This document shows, piece by piece, positions 63,501 through 64,000 of a DNA stretch of 64,000 bases. How positions within the stretch are numbered: the stretch's first letter is position 1; every line of letters begins with the position of its first letter. Position numbers and translations under genes: made by a program. Origin of the DNA: Chloroflexota bacterium. GTDB taxonomy: Bacteria; Chloroflexota; UBA11872; VXNJ01. Below the pieces are notes generated by a model. That model was not told where the DNA came from, searched no databases, and saw only the letters and a list, made by a program, of their open reading frames with translations. The stretch lies in the NCBI GenBank assembly GCA_009840625.1, contig VXNJ01000009.1, positions 1 through 64,000 of the forward strand. Direction: 5' to 3'.

Positions 63501-64000
63501 CCCGGCGGATCATCCCCTGCCTGGACGTTAAGAACGGCCGCAACGTGCGTGGGGTGCGTTTCTCGGCCGACCGCGACGCCGGCGACCCGGTTGAACTGGC
63601 GTCATATTACGACCAGACCGGAGCCGACGAACTCGTTTTCTACGACATTTCGGCGTCCGCCGAGGGTCGCGACATAACCCTCGGAATGATGCGGGCAGTG
63701 GCCGAGCAGGTTTTCATCCCGCTGACCGCCGGCGGGGGCGTGCGCAGCACCGCTGACATGTATGAACTGCTCCGCGCCGGTGCCGACAAGGTTTCCGTCA
63801 ACACCGCCGCGGTCGAACGTGAAAGGCTGGTCAGCGAGGGTGCCGACAGGTTCGGCAGCCAGTGCATCGTGCTTTCCATCGATTCACGGCGCAAAGCCGG
63901 CGGCGGGTGGGAAGTCTGGACGCACGGCGGCCGCACCAACACCGGCATCGACACCCTCGAGTGGGCCGAGCGCGGGGTGGAACTGGGGGCCGGCGAAATC
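63494..64000 (+). CDS. hisF: Imidazole glycerol phosphate synthase cyclase subunit (partial)
   Basis: The N-terminal 169 residues are inside the window; the frame is open to the last base. GTG 63494 overlaps hisA. Asp11 in [13 protein letters not shown] and Asp130 in [12 protein letters not shown] are the two catalytic acids at their canonical positions, and TAGGGVRS is a phosphate loop. It pairs with HisH to make imidazole glycerol phosphate and AICAR. Confidence 0.95.
   Translation, partial: MLTRRIIPCLDVKNGRNVRGVRFSADRDAGDPVELASYYDQTGADELVFYDISASAEGRDITLGMMRAVAEQVFIPLTAGGGVRSTADMYELLRAGADKVSVNTAAVERERLVSEGADRFGSQCIVLSIDSRRKAGGGWEVWTHGGRTNTGIDTLEWAERGVELGAGEI

Overview
The window is GC-rich (roughly 65% by eye) bacterial chromosomal DNA. 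It is densely packed with housekeeping genes on both strands, many overlapping by 1-17 bases and many starting with GTG or TTG. The gene set points to a free-living or host-associated member of the Chloroflexota, possibly near the SAR202 or sponge-symbiont lineages. The pointers are an HspR-type heat-shock operon, an inositol-lipid-like gene set, enolase-superfamily and phytanoyl-CoA-dioxygenase-type genes, a Tat lipoprotein and a divergent PlsY. Actinobacteriota is the main alternative. This is inference from gene content; no rRNA or tRNA gene was found to settle it.

Layout. 1-1119: remnant of a GNAT-like gene broken beside a 71-base pure G/C tract, then an AhpE-type peroxiredoxin. 1146-9906 (minus): lon, then dnaK-grpE-dnaJ-hspR-clpC, a complete protein quality-control block carrying its own presumed repressor. 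A sigma-70 promoter before lon overlaps a palindrome with HspR-site spacing. 9991-11310: an orphan Tat-exported solute-binding lipoprotein. 11634-16560: a structured leader with an intrinsic terminator, then aroF-aroA-aroE-aroK-aroB (five of the seven steps to chorismate). 16642-18429: a membrane-anchored gamma-carbonic-anhydrase fusion, moaD and a PHP phosphoesterase. 18442-25722 (minus): a lipid and envelope block made of a PlsY-like protein, two GT4 glycosyltransferases, RNase Y, then acyltransferase, PimA-like mannosyltransferase and CDP-alcohol phosphatidyltransferase. The last three are the same enzyme set as the mycobacterial phosphatidylinositol-mannoside cluster.

25837-27173: a tnpB-only IS200/IS605- or IS607-like element with an intact DED nuclease site. 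27259-34605: an HSL-family hydrolase; a minus-strand GT4 and O-antigen-ligase pair; and a translationally overlapping folK-folC-GT9-wecG/tagA run joining folate and envelope glycosylation. 34650-45163: a galactonate-dehydratase-like enolase-superfamily enzyme, a purine permease, an MFS pump, pyruvate phosphate dikinase, a GNAT/PhyH pair and DNA primase. 45307-52944: a principal sigma factor with two tandem region-1.1-like domains, then glutamate synthase gltB-gltD. 53017-59442 (minus): a transaldolase-like protein, a membrane-anchored 5'-nucleotidase-like protein lacking usual metal-binding histidines, and an MFS/SMP-30/sugar-isomerase operon probably for sugar-acid uptake and catabolism. 59584-64000: a large divergent transketolase-like protein and hisH-hisA-hisF, with hisF running off the window.

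No CRISPR array, prophage or obvious genomic island was seen. The most unusual points are the aroF leader RNA, the membrane/carbonic-anhydrase fusion, the PIM-like lipid cluster outside Actinobacteria, the duplicated sigma-1.1 domain, the transketolase-like enzyme with an EGE motif in place of GDG, and the tnpB element with definable ends.
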